A stretch of 64,000 nt of DNA. Source: Carnimonas bestiolae (GTDB lineage Bacteria; Pseudomonadota; Gammaproteobacteria; Pseudomonadales; Halomonadaceae). The number at the start of each line of letters is the position of its first letter. The first letter of the stretch is position 1. Positions 50,464 to 58,934 of the stretch are shown piece by piece. The position numbers were made by a program, and so were the translations under genes. The notes beneath the pieces are model-generated. The model was not told the origin of the DNA and made no database searches. It saw only the letters and a list, made by a program, of their open reading frames with translations. The DNA lies in NCBI RefSeq assembly GCF_051251125.1, contig NZ_JBPCZL010000006.1. The stretch is one strand, 5' to 3'.

Positions 50464-51246
50464 TTACTCCGCAATGTTTAGTTCGACTTCGTTCGCGCTA
50501 AGCACTTGCAGCAGTGAATCAGGCGGCATCGCGTTGGTGAACAGCGCATCGATCTGTCCAATGTTGGCCTGCCTGACCAACGCGCGGCGGCCAAACTTGG
50601 AATCGTCGGCCACCAATAGCCGCCGCCGCGAGTTGTTGATGATTGCCTGGGCGACGCGCACTTCGCGGTAATCGTATTCGAGCAGCGAGCCGTCTTCGTT
50701 ATCGATGCCGCTGATCCCGATAATGCCGAAATCCACCTTGAATTGATTGATGAAATCGATGGTGGCTTCGCCAATAATGCCGCCGTCATAGCTGCGCACC
50801 GTGCCGCCAGCAATAATCACGTTGAAGTCGTCCTTGGGCTGCAAAATCGATGCGACGTTGAGGTTATTGGTAATAATCTCCAAACCACGATGGTTGAGCA
50901 GTGCGCGTGCCACCATCTCGGTGCTGGTCCCAATGTTGATAAAAAGCGAGGCATTATCGGGGATGGCGGCCGCCACTAACTCGGCAATCCGCTGCTTGGC
51001 ATCGCTGTTCTGGCGCTGGCGTGATAGATAAGGCGCGTTGGTGGTGCTCGATTCGTCTCTGCCTGCGCCGCCGTGTACGCGGCGAATGCGGCCATCGCTG
51101 GAAAGGTGGTTGAGGTCGCGGCGGATAGTTTGCGGCGTCACTGAAAAGTGCGACGCCAGCTGTTCGATGGTGGCGTAGCCGCGGTCATTGACGATGGCGA
51201 TAATTTGCTCGTGGCGTGCTTCCTGGCCTGAGCCGCGTTCGTGCAT
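50464..51246 (-). CDS. glpR: Glycerol-3-phosphate regulon repressor GlpR (DeoR family)
   Basis: GlpR represses glycerol genes and is released by glycerol-3-phosphate. The 260-residue product has a DeoR winged helix (GYATIEQLASHFSVTPQTIR, about residues 18-37, then RRDLNHLSSDGRIRRVHGGA) and a sugar-phosphate sensing domain with SLFINIGTSTEMVARALL near 100 and FGIIGISGIDNEDGSLLEYD near 173. It lies between glpD and glpF, transcribed with glpD. The start is preceded by GGAGACACC. Confidence 0.94.
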   Translation of the reverse strand: MHERGSGQEARHEQIIAIVNDRGYATIEQLASHFSVTPQTIRRDLNHLSSDGRIRRVHGGAGRDESSTTNAPYLSRQRQNSDAKQRIAELVAAAIPDNASLFINIGTSTEMVARALLNHRGLEIITNNLNVASILQPKDDFNVIIAGGTVRSYDGGIIGEATIDFINQFKVDFGIIGISGIDNEDGSLLEYDYREVRVAQAIINNSRRRLLVADDSKFGRRALVRQANIGQIDALFTNAMPPDSLLQVLSANEVELNIAE

Positions 51247-51836
51247 GGTGTCTCCTCAAGTGGTACTGAAATGCGCGGCGCTAACACGCTGCCCGGTCAG
51301 TCAGCGGGTGCCAATGGTTAGGTGGAACACCGAGCATGGCTTGTCGGGGTGGCCGTCGTGTCGCCTCTATTCGTGCGCTTTTATAAGACAGAGCTTATCG
51401 CTATTTCGGAAAACAACAAATGTTACCCGTAAGGCGTGGCGCTATTCGCCCCAGGAATTCCGTGGTCGGTCGCTTGGGCAGCTTTTGGGATGGTATTTAA
51501 GTCGCTGTTTTATCGATAGTTGTCGTTTTTTATTGCAGGGTTAAGACCAAAGTATGCCGGCAAATTGGCGTTTATTACTGTGCTGTGTAGCTTGGTTGAG
51601 GTAATTTCGTATTCGAAAAAATAAACGGCTTCATGTTGCGGTAATGAACATATGGGCGGCACTCTTTTGCCACATCGCGCGTCGCTGGTAGCGCACCTCG
51701 GAATACCGCTACCAGCGATCAGGATAACGCCAAAAGCAAGTACGTTTCGTTGTTTGATCCGCTGCGTCGAGCCATGGAACGCGGTCTCGAGATTCATCTG
51801 CACGGGCGCCACAGGGCGCGGCAGTGAGGAGCAGTA
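51247..51836. other. glpR-glpF divergent control region
   Basis: This 590-bp region separates glpR and glpF. It holds one clear GlpR-type palindrome (51605-51618) and AT-rich stretches around 51480-51540 that could be a promoter. A weaker half-match TTCGGAAAACAA lies near 51405. A catabolite-control site is possible but none was convincing. No gene is supported here. Confidence 0.5.
51605..51618. promoter_or_regulatory. GlpR-type operator upstream of glpF
   Basis: TTTCGTATTCGAAA is a near-perfect palindrome with the TTCG-N4-CGAA core shared with the two glpD sites. It lies about 220 nt before glpF, inside an AT-rich context suitable for a promoter. Confidence 0.72.
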
Positions 51837-52682
51837 ATGAACAAGCAATTTCTGGGTGAATTGATCTCTGAAGCAGTCGCCGTATTTATCATCATTTCGT
51901 TTGGTGGATCGGTTGCCGCCATGCTGCTGCTTTATGATCCTAGCCCCTACGTTAACGCCTACTGGGGCGTAGCCATGTGCTGGGGGCTGGCGGTGACCAT
52001 GGCCATCTACGCGACCGGCTCGGTAACCGGCACCCACGCCAACCCTGCGGTCACTCTGGCGCTGGCGCTATACCGCAATTTCTCGTGGGGCAAGGTGTTG
52101 CCTTACTGGGTGGCTCAGGTTATCGGCGGCATCATCGGCGCTGCGTTGGTGTACGCGCTTTACTTCACCGTGATTGATACCTTCAACGAAACGCACCAGC
52201 TAACGCGTGAAGCGGGCGGTGCGGCGGGAGTATTCTTTACCGCGCCCGGTCCGTCCATTACGCCAATGCATGCCTTCGTCAACGAGATATTGCTGACCGG
52301 CTTCCTGGTCTGCGGTATTTTCGCCATTACCGAACGTTTCAATGAAGTCGCCCCCTCTGCCAACACCGGTGCGCTAATGATCGGCCTGCTGGTAGCATTG
52401 ATCGGCGCCTCGATGGGCTATCTGGAAGGCTGGGCAATCAACCCCGCGCGTGATCTTGGTCCACGTATTTTTGCGTGGCTGGCGGGCTGGGGTCCTTCGG
52501 CCTTCCCGGCGGCTGGCAACTATTGGTGGGCGCCCATTGCCGGGCCATTGATTGGCGGCGTGCTGGGCGGTCTTGCCTATCAAGTGCTCATTTATCCTTT
52601 CTTGCCTGCGCGTCAGCGCGACCTACTGCACAGCGGTTCTGCACCCACTGCCGGTAACGCCACCGACCTTGGAGACCAATAA
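51837..52682 (+). CDS. glpF: Glycerol uptake facilitator GlpF
   Basis: GlpF is an aquaglyceroporin that lets glycerol diffuse across the inner membrane. The 281-residue product has six membrane helices and both pore half-helices: GTHANPAVTLALAL near residue 66 (NPA) and GWAINPARDLGPR near 202 (NPA-R-D). The Asp after the second NPA box is the mark of glycerol rather than water channels. It ends in a TAATG overlap with glpK, so the two are co-translated. Confidence 0.96.
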   Translation: MNKQFLGELISEAVAVFIIISFGGSVAAMLLLYDPSPYVNAYWGVAMCWGLAVTMAIYATGSVTGTHANPAVTLALALYRNFSWGKVLPYWVAQVIGGIIGAALVYALYFTVIDTFNETHQLTREAGGAAGVFFTAPGPSITPMHAFVNEILLTGFLVCGIFAITERFNEVAPSANTGALMIGLLVALIGASMGYLEGWAINPARDLGPRIFAWLAGWGPSAFPAAGNYWWAPIAGPLIGGVLGGLAYQVLIYPFLPARQRDLLHSGSAPTAGNATDLGDQ

Positions 52683-54184
52683 TGAATAAGCGTTATATTC
52701 TTGCCATCGATCAGGGCACTACCAGTTCGCGCGCCATTTTGTTCGATCACGCAGGCACGCCAGTGGGATCTGCGCAGCGTGAGTTTACCCAGCTGTTTCC
52801 GCAGCCGGGCTGGGTGGAGCACAACCCGCGTGAAATTATCACCAGCGTGTACACCACCATTACCGAAGTGCTCAACAACTACGATGTGCGCCCCGGCGAG
52901 TTGGCAGGGGTGGGCATTACCAACCAGCGCGAGACCACCGTGGTATGGGATCGCAAGACCGGTCAGCCGATCCATAACGCGATCGTTTGGCAGTCGCGCC
53001 AGACCAGCGGCGTCTGTGAGGAGCTGAAAGAGCAGGGCTATGAGGATTTGGTGCGTTCCAAAACGGGCCTGCTGATCGACGCTTACTTCTCGGGCACCAA
53101 AGTGAAGTGGATTCTCGACAACGTGGAGGGGGCGCGTGAGCAGGCGGAGCGCGGTGAACTGCTGTTCGGCACCATCGATACCTGGGTCATCTGGAACCTG
53201 ACCCACGGTAAGGTGCACGTGACCGACTACTCGAATGCCTGCCGCACCATGATGTTCAACATCCACACCCTCGAGTGGGACGACGAACTGCTGGCGATGC
53301 TCGATGTGCCGCGTGAGATGCTGCCTGAAGTGCGCAACTCGAGCGAAATATACGGCGACACGCGCGGCGAGTACTTCTTCGGCGAAGAAATTCCGATTGC
53401 CGGTATCGCCGGTGATCAGCATGCAGCGCTGTTCGGGCAGGCGTGCTACGACGCTGGTATGGTCAAGAACACCTACGGCACCGGCTGCTTCATGATGATG
53501 AACACCGGTCATGAGCCGGTTGAATCAAGCAATGGCCTGCTAACGTCAATTGCCTGGGGGCTCGATGGCAAGGTCGAGTACGTGCTGGAAGGCTCGATCT
53601 TCGTCGCCGGCTCAGTGATTCAATGGATGCGCGATGGCATGCGCATGCTGGGGCGTGCCAGTGATAGCGAAGAGTACGCGCTGCGCGCTGGCGACAACGG
53701 CGGCGTATACATGGTGCCTGCCTTCGTCGGGCTGGGAGCACCGCACTGGCGTAGCGATATTCGCGGGGCGATGTTCGGTATTACTCGTGGCACCAGCAAG
53801 GAGCAGTTTATTCGCGCGGGGCTCGAGTCGATGGCCTATCAAACGCGCGACGTGCTGAATGCGATGCTGGCCGATTCCGGCCTGTCGCTGAAAGAGCTGC
53901 GCGTTGACGGCGGGGCGATCAACAATGATTTTCTCGGCCAATTCCAAAGCGACATTCTCGATGTGTCGGTGGTGCGCCCCAAAGTAACCGAAACTACCGC
54001 GCTGGGTGCGGCGTACCTGGCGGGGCTGGCGACCGGGTTCTGGAAGAACCGCGACGAGATCAAGGCGCAGTGGGCGGCGGATAAGGTGTTCGAACCGGAA
54101 ATCACCGAACAGCAGCGCGACAAGCTCTACAAGGGCTGGCAGCGTGCGGTAGAAGCCACCAAGCTGTTCACCGTTGAGAACTGA
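52682..54184 (+). CDS. glpK: Glycerol kinase
   Basis: GlpK phosphorylates glycerol, trapping it in the cell. The 500-residue FGGY kinase has ILAIDQGTTSSRAILFDHAG at its start, GVGITNQRETTVVWD near residue 76, and the FGGY signatures around MMFNIHTLEWDDELLAMLDV near 183 and ESMAYQTRDVLNAMLADSG near 382. VDGGAINNDFLGQFQSDILD is near 412. Its start overlaps the glpF stop. A hairpin but no strong T-run follows. Confidence 0.97.
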   Translation: MNKRYILAIDQGTTSSRAILFDHAGTPVGSAQREFTQLFPQPGWVEHNPREIITSVYTTITEVLNNYDVRPGELAGVGITNQRETTVVWDRKTGQPIHNAIVWQSRQTSGVCEELKEQGYEDLVRSKTGLLIDAYFSGTKVKWILDNVEGAREQAERGELLFGTIDTWVIWNLTHGKVHVTDYSNACRTMMFNIHTLEWDDELLAMLDVPREMLPEVRNSSEIYGDTRGEYFFGEEIPIAGIAGDQHAALFGQACYDAGMVKNTYGTGCFMMMNTGHEPVESSNGLLTSIAWGLDGKVEYVLEGSIFVAGSVIQWMRDGMRMLGRASDSEEYALRAGDNGGVYMVPAFVGLGAPHWRSDIRGAMFGITRGTSKEQFIRAGLESMAYQTRDVLNAMLADSGLSLKELRVDGGAINNDFLGQFQSDILDVSVVRPKVTETTALGAAYLAGLATGFWKNRDEIKAQWAADKVFEPEITEQQRDKLYKGWQRAVEATKLFTVEN

Positions 54185-54197
54185 GCCGGCCATAAAG

Positions 54198-54223
54198 GGC
54201 GCTGTCGCGGGTGCGGCAGCGCC
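54198..54223 (+). terminator. Hairpin after glpK
   Basis: GGCGCTGTCGC and GCGGCAGCGCC pair over 11 positions (one U-G) around a GGGT loop, 13 nt past the stop. The following GTTGGTATTGTT is only moderately T-rich, so it is a probable but imperfect terminator. Confidence 0.6.
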
Positions 54224-54245
54224 GTTGGTATTGTTACGCAGGTCA

Positions 54246-54273
54246 TTGCATTTCAACGGAAAACCAGTAGAAT
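54246..54273 (+). promoter_or_regulatory. Promoter of the tRNA-Val pair
   Basis: TTGCAT (-35), a 16-bp spacer and TAGAAT (-10; 54268-54273) are followed by GC-rich AGCGCAGCGC. The first tRNA-Val starts 63 nt downstream of the -10. Confidence 0.65.
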
Positions 54274-54336
54274 AGCGCAGCGCTTAGGCAGCCCCAATAG
54301 TGTCGCCAGCGGCATTCAGGGTAGTCAGGCAGCCAT

Positions 54337-54413
54337 AGGACCATAGCTCAGTTGGTTAGAGCGCCACGTTGACATCGTGGAGGTCAGCGGTTCAAATCCG
54401 CTTGGTCCTACCA
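54337..54413 (+). tRNA. tRNA-Val (anticodon GAC), copy 1
   Basis: The 77-nt cloverleaf includes CCA: acceptor AGGACCA/TGGTCCT, anticodon stem CCACG/CGTGG around TTGACAT, T loop TTCAAAT. It is followed by a second, slightly different copy. Confidence 0.97.
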
Positions 54414-54446
54414 AATGCGTCCAATGGTTCATCCATCGCGCGCCAT

Positions 54447-54523
54447 AGGACCGTAGCTCAGTTGGTTAGAGCGCTACGTTGACATCGTAGAGGTCAGCGG
54501 TTCGAATCCGCTCGGTCCTACCA
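54447..54523 (+). tRNA. tRNA-Val (anticodon GAC), copy 2
   Basis: The 77-nt cloverleaf includes CCA: acceptor AGGACCG/CGGTCCT, anticodon stem CTACG/CGTAG around TTGACAT, T loop TTCGAAT. Differences from copy 1 in the acceptor and anticodon stems are compensatory pairs. Confidence 0.97.
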
Positions 54524-54531
54524 GTTTTCAG

Positions 54532-54566
54532 CCCCTTGCAGCCTCACGGTTGCAAGGGGTTTTGTT
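54532..54566 (+). terminator. Terminator of the tRNA-Val unit
   Basis: CCCCTTGCA and TGCAAGGGG pair over 9 bp around a 10-nt loop, followed by TTTTGTTTT, 9 nt after the second tRNA. Confidence 0.93.
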
Positions 54567-54593
54567 TTGCCTGCAAGGCGAACATGGTTTAGC

Positions 54594-54640
54594 CGCCCAG
54601 TCGCCCAGTCGCCCAGCCGCCCAGCCGCCCAGCCGCCAAT
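54594..54640. repeat. Tandem 8-bp repeat CGCCCAGY, about 5.9 copies
   Basis: Five exact units (CGCCCAGT twice, then CGCCCAGC three times) plus a partial unit CGCCAAT run head to tail at 54594-54640, in the gap between the tRNA-Val terminator and the 3' end of the HD hydrolase gene. Such a short repeat could vary in copy number by slippage. Confidence 0.9.
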
Positions 54641-54677
54641 CAGCCAATTCGATATGCCGCGAGTGAGTATGGAAGGC

Positions 54678-55337
54678 CTAGCGCTCGCCTGCGCATTCGG
54701 CGATAAACTGCTCGCGGAACTCGCGCACCCATTGGCAGCGCGCAGCGGCGATGGTTTTGGCGGTGTCGGTATGCAGAAGACTGGGCAGCGTCAGTAGCTT
54801 GGTCTCGATGTGATCGAGGGTGTAGCGGCTGTCGTCGAGCGGGCGCTGCTCGGCCAGCGGGTCGGTGGGGTGGCTAATGGTACGCTGCAATGCGCCGCTA
54901 ACGTAGAGCATACGAGCGATGCCAATCGCGCCTAACGCATCGAGCCGATCAGCATCCTGAACGATTTTGGCATCGATGGTTTGAGGGGTAATGCCCGCCG
55001 AGAAGCTATGCGCCTCGATGGCGTGAGCAACGTCATCGAGCTGCTGAGCAGGAAAATCGTGCTCCTTGAGCGCCTGCACTGCGCACTGGGCAGAACGCCG
55101 AGACGCTTCGGCGCGCTGAGGGTGATTCTTGGGCAGGTTGACCAGATCGTGCAGGTAGCAGGCCGCCATCACCACTTGCGGCTGCGCCTCAGGATGGGCA
55201 GGCAGTATCTGTTTGGCGGTGGTCCACACGCGCTCAAAATGGCTTATATCGTGAGCGGCATCACCGTCGCTCTGCGCCCCGGCCAGCGCGCGCAAGATGG
55301 CTTGCCAGCGTGCTTCTAGTATCGCGATATCCTGCAT
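54678..55337 (-). CDS. HD-domain phosphohydrolase (YedJ-like)
   Basis: This 219-residue HD-superfamily protein has the metal-binding set HDISHFERVW near residue 29, ACYLHDLVNLPK near 59 (HD pair), and QDADRLDALGAIGIARML near 127. That is the H-HD-D order of the YedJ subgroup. These are probably metal-dependent phosphohydrolases; the substrate is unknown. The gene is followed by the 8-bp tandem repeat and lies next to msrC on the same strand. Confidence 0.85.
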   Translation of the reverse strand: MQDIAILEARWQAILRALAGAQSDGDAAHDISHFERVWTTAKQILPAHPEAQPQVVMAACYLHDLVNLPKNHPQRAEASRRSAQCAVQALKEHDFPAQQLDDVAHAIEAHSFSAGITPQTIDAKIVQDADRLDALGAIGIARMLYVSGALQRTISHPTDPLAEQRPLDDSRYTLDHIETKLLTLPSLLHTDTAKTIAAARCQWVREFREQFIAECAGER

Positions 55338-55394
55338 GGCGTTGTCCTATGGGTGTCGAGAGAAGCCGAGCGCTGCGAGCGAGAGCGCCGAGCA

Positions 55395-55859
55395 TCAGGC
55401 GACGAACGACGGCAGCCGAGTAGCCTTGAGAAACACCTCGCACAAGGCTTCAATACCGGCTTGATCCTGCTCACTGAAGCGCTCTGGCAGCGGACTGTCG
55501 ATGTCGAGCACGCCCCATAGCTGACCGTCGCTGACCAGTGGGACCACCAGTTCCGAGCGCGATGCTGCATCGCAGGCGATATGCCCGGGGAAGGCGTGTA
55601 CATCGTCTACGCGCTGAGTGCGCCGCTGGGTGGCCGCCGCGCCGCATACTCCTTTGCTGAAGGGGATCGGATTGCAGGCCGGGTTACCCTGAAAGGGCCC
55701 CAGCGTAAGTAGCTGTGGGGAGCGCTGTAGATAGAAGCCTACCCAATTGAGCGAGGCGATGTTGGTATTAATGAAAGCGGCGGTTTGGGCGCTATTGGTG
55801 AGCCAGTCATCGCTATCAAGCAGTGCTTCAAGCTGACGTGCAAGAAGATCGTAGTCCAT
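55395..55859 (-). CDS. msrC: Free methionine-(R)-sulfoxide reductase (GAF domain)
   Basis: MsrC (fRMsr) reduces free methionine-R-sulfoxide with thioredoxin. The 154-residue GAF-fold protein has LNWVGFYLQ near residue 37, PFQGNPACNPIPFSKGVCGA near 53, and VDDVHAFPGHIACDAASRSE near 83. Together these supply the three conserved cysteines. VLDIDSPLPERFSEQDQ follows. The chosen ATG has GAGG 8 nt upstream. It lies near metQIN, so this corner deals with methionine recovery and uptake. Confidence 0.92.
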   Translation of the reverse strand: MDYDLLARQLEALLDSDDWLTNSAQTAAFINTNIASLNWVGFYLQRSPQLLTLGPFQGNPACNPIPFSKGVCGAAATQRRTQRVDDVHAFPGHIACDAASRSELVVPLVSDGQLWGVLDIDSPLPERFSEQDQAGIEALCEVFLKATRLPSFVA

Positions 55860-55989
55860 TGCGTACCTCATGAGACAAACGCTGCGCGCGTGGTAATAAA
55901 TTTGCGGATCAATAAACAGCAAAGGCCGCCCAATGGCAGCCTTGTCGCGCTGGCAAGCGGGCCGCTTGAGCGCGGCCCGTTATGCCAGA

Positions 55990-56808
55990 TTACTTCCAGC
56001 CGGGAATAGCGCCATCGCCAAACAGGTCGTGGGCTTTTTTGGCGACATCGTCAGACTGGTAGGCATCGACCAGGTGGCGAATTTTTTCGCTGTTCTCATC
56101 GCCCTTGCGCACCGCAAACAGATTCACGTAGGGCGAGTGGGCATCTTCCTTCAGCAGCGCATCGCTAAGGTGCAGCCCGGCAGGTTCGGCGAAATTGTTA
56201 TTGATGAAGGCGAGATCCACATCTTCAAGCGAACGCGGCATCTGCGCCGTATCCAGCTCGTCGAACTTGAAGTGATGGGGATTGTCGGTAATGTCGTCGA
56301 CCGACGAGGTGGGGTCATTGGCATTTTTCAGCTTGATCAGCCCCGCCTTTTCCAGAATCAGCAGCGCGCGTGCGCCGTTGGACGGATCGTTGGAAATCGC
56401 GATGGTGGCACCGTCGGGCAGTTCGCTGATCGACTTGTACTTGGACGAGTAGCCACCAATCGGGAAGATAAAGGTGTTGCCGTTAGGCAGCGGCACCAGG
56501 TCCAGTCCACGGTCCTTGACCATCGCATCCAGATACGGCTTGTGCTGATAGGCGTTGGTGTCGATGCTGCCGTCGGCCAGCGACGAATTCGGCGCGACAT
56601 AGTCGTTGAATTCAACAATCTTCACGTTGAGATCGTAGCGCTGTTTGGCAATCTGCTTGGCCATTTCCATCAGCTCTTCTTCCGGGCCTGCCATAACGCC
56701 CACGCTAACGGTGTTGGGGTCTTCCTTATGACCGCCGCAGCCGCTCAAGAAGGCGCTGAGGGCGAGTGCGCCTGCGCCTAGTGCGATTCCCTTGATAGCC
56801 CTGTGCAT
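55990..56808 (-). CDS. metQ: Methionine ABC transporter, substrate-binding lipoprotein MetQ
   Basis: MetQ binds methionine at the outer face of the inner membrane. The 272-residue precursor has a lipoprotein signal (GAGALALSAFLSGCGG, lipidated Cys near residue 23), followed by VSVGVMAGPEEELMEMAKQI, VEFNDYVAPNSSLADGSIDT and NAYQHKPYLDAMVKDRGL, classic for the MetQ/NlpA family. GGAGAACACCAC lies before the ATG. It is the last gene of metN-metI-metQ. Confidence 0.95.
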   Translation of the reverse strand: MHRAIKGIALGAGALALSAFLSGCGGHKEDPNTVSVGVMAGPEEELMEMAKQIAKQRYDLNVKIVEFNDYVAPNSSLADGSIDTNAYQHKPYLDAMVKDRGLDLVPLPNGNTFIFPIGGYSSKYKSISELPDGATIAISNDPSNGARALLILEKAGLIKLKNANDPTSSVDDITDNPHHFKFDELDTAQMPRSLEDVDLAFINNNFAEPAGLHLSDALLKEDAHSPYVNLFAVRKGDENSEKIRHLVDAYQSDDVAKKAHDLFGDGAIPGWK

Positions 56809-56881
56809 GTGGTGTTCTCCGTTTGATTGTGAAGCGTTGTTAAGCGTGCCCAGCGAATGATGCTGTGCGAATAAGTGCTCA

Positions 56882-57544
56882 TCAGTGGCGCGTACGACGC
56901 ACCAGCCAATCACCCAGCATTTGGATTGCCTGCACCAGAATCACAATAATGACGACGGTTGCCAGCATTACCACGCTATTGTAGCGATTGTAGCCGTAGT
57001 TAATCCCAATTGCGCCGAGTCCGCCAGAGCCCACTGCGCCGGCCATCGCTGAATAGCCGATCAGCGTAATCAGGGTAATGGTCACGGCGGTAATCAGCCC
57101 GCCGCGTGCTTCAGGCAGCAGCACCTTGAAAATGATTTGGGAAGGCGTCGCGCCCATCGACTGTGCAGTTTCGATAAGGCCCGGCGATACCTCATTCAGC
57201 GAGCCTTCGACCAGGCGTGCCACAAAAGGTATAGCGGCGATGGTCAGCGGCACAATCGCAGCGTTCATGCCGATTGAGGAGCCGACCAGCAAGCGCGTGA
57301 AAGGTACGATCGCTACCATCAGAATAATAAAGGGTACCGAACGACCAATATTCACCACCACGCCAAGGATGGCGTGCAGCAGCGGCTGTCTTAGAAAGCG
57401 GTCGGGGCGCGTCACGTACAGCGCAATGCCCAGTAAAATGCCGGCCACAATCGAAATGACGCCGCTGATCGCGACCATGATAAGGGTATCGAGGGTCGCC
57501 TGGCCCAGGCGGCTCCACATCGCTTCACTCAGTCCCAGCCACAT
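56882..57544 (-). CDS. metI: Methionine ABC transporter permease MetI
   Basis: MetI is the membrane subunit of the methionine importer. The 220-residue product has five hydrophobic helices and the EAA coupling loop LIETAQSMGATPSQIIFKVL near residue 130. IGYSAMAGAVGSGGLGAIGI is near 170. The chosen ATG has GGAGG nine nt upstream and overlaps the end of metN by 20 nt, indicating coupled translation. Confidence 0.94.
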   Translation of the reverse strand: MWLGLSEAMWSRLGQATLDTLIMVAISGVISIVAGILLGIALYVTRPDRFLRQPLLHAILGVVVNIGRSVPFIILMVAIVPFTRLLVGSSIGMNAAIVPLTIAAIPFVARLVEGSLNEVSPGLIETAQSMGATPSQIIFKVLLPEARGGLITAVTITLITLIGYSAMAGAVGSGGLGAIGINYGYNRYNSVVMLATVVIIVILVQAIQMLGDWLVRRTRH

Positions 57545-58574
57545 GACCAATGACCTCCAGCGTAATATCCAGGGAAGACAAGTGATCAATCACTTGCTGT
57601 GTAGTGGCAGCGTCACCGATCAATTCGGCAATCATCAGGCCTAGCGTCCAGCGCTGAATCGATTCGATGCGTGCTTCTATGATGCTGATATCAATATCGA
57701 AGGTGCGCGAAATGTGCGAAATCAACGGCTTGCTGACCTTGTCGTTGGAGAAGGTCAGGCGCACTACCGGATGGCTGCCCTGTGGGCCAGCAATATCGGG
57801 CAGCAGGCGTTCCTTCAGTGATGCGGGAATCTCCAGCGATAGCTGGTCACCGATGAAGTGACGCGCCGCCGCGCTGTCGGGTGCGGTGAAAAACTTGCCT
57901 ACCGAGGCGGTTTCTACCAGCTTGCCGCCTTCAATCAGTGACACCTGGTCGCAGATGGCTTTGACCACTTCCATCTCGTGAGTAATCAGCAGGATGGTCA
58001 GGCCCAGTCGCTGATTGATCTCCTTGAGCAGCTCAAGAATCGAGGTAGTGGTATGCGGGTCGAGCGCTGAGGTGGCTTCGTCGCACAGCAGCACCTGCGG
58101 CTCGCTGGCCAGTGCACGGGCAATCGCGACGCGCTGCTTCTGTCCGCCGGACAGCTGGCTGGGATAGCGCTCGCCCATCTGCTCAAGGCCGGTGAGCGCA
58201 AGCAGCTCGCTAACGCGCGCCTTGATGGTGTGCTTGGGCGTTTTGGTCAGCTCCAGCGGCAGCGCAATATTGGCGGCCACGGTACGCGATTCGAGCAGAT
58301 TGAAGTGCTGGAAGATCATGCCGATGCGATGACGCGCTTGGCGCAGTTCGGCGGCGCTTAGCGAGGTCAGCTCTTGGCCGTTGACCACCACACTGCCAGA
58401 TGTAGGGCGCTCAAGTAGATTGACGCAGCGCACCAGAGTGCTTTTACCGGCACCCGAAAGACCGATAACGCCGCTGATGCTGCCGGCAGGAACTTCCAGA
58501 TCGATGCCCTGTAACGCGTTGACGGTGTGCGCGCCGCGTCCGTAGCTTTTTACAACGTTGGATAGGGTAATCAT
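57525..58574 (-). CDS. metN: Methionine ABC transporter ATP-binding protein MetN
   Basis: MetN powers methionine import. The 349-residue product begins MITLSNVVKSYGRGAHTVNA and has Walker A GLSGAGKST near residue 38, signature LSGGQKQRVAIARALA near 140, and Walker B VLLCDEATSALDP near 160. A C-terminal NIL (ferredoxin-like) domain (about 270-349) binds methionine for feedback inhibition. The ATG at 58574 matches homologues; the ribosome-binding site is not obvious. No SAM riboswitch was recognised upstream. Confidence 0.95.
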   Translation of the reverse strand: MITLSNVVKSYGRGAHTVNALQGIDLEVPAGSISGVIGLSGAGKSTLVRCVNLLERPTSGSVVVNGQELTSLSAAELRQARHRIGMIFQHFNLLESRTVAANIALPLELTKTPKHTIKARVSELLALTGLEQMGERYPSQLSGGQKQRVAIARALASEPQVLLCDEATSALDPHTTTSILELLKEINQRLGLTILLITHEMEVVKAICDQVSLIEGGKLVETASVGKFFTAPDSAAARHFIGDQLSLEIPASLKERLLPDIAGPQGSHPVVRLTFSNDKVSKPLISHISRTFDIDISIIEARIESIQRWTLGLMIAELIGDAATTQQVIDHLSSLDITLEVIGHVAGTE

Positions 58575-58934
58575 GGGCCGTGATGAGAGGGATACATAAG
58601 TAGGTGGCGCAATGCCACGACTGACAGGGCCGAGAGTGCGGTGCAGGGCGGGGCGCGCCAAGGGTGACGATACGTCACTGCGCGGAACGGAAAGCCATTC
58701 CCCGTTTAGCGGTATTTGCTGCGGCGCCCGCAAGCTGGGAACAAATCAGCGCCTGTCTTGATTGGCTAGCGATTGTAAGTTTCCGTATACGGGGCGTCAA
58801 TCTGGCCGCAGCGGGTTGCCGCGGCTAGACGCTAATTATCAATGAAAGGGCAACTGACACGACACTCGCAAGTCGTGCCACAATAAGGGTATTGGCCCCG
58901 CTATGGGGCAACATCGAACTCTCAAGGAGGCACC
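58575..58934. other. Divergent region between metN and riboflavin synthase
   Basis: These 360 bp contain a CACGAC/GTCGTG hairpin near 58857-58878 but neither an FMN riboswitch nor a SAM riboswitch that I can recognise. Promoters for both flanking genes must lie here. Confidence 0.45.

Noticed and set aside
58575..58934. Possible FMN riboswitch before riboflavin synthase or SAM riboswitch before metN
   Set aside because: None of the conserved cores of either riboswitch could be found; only a simple 6-bp hairpin is present.
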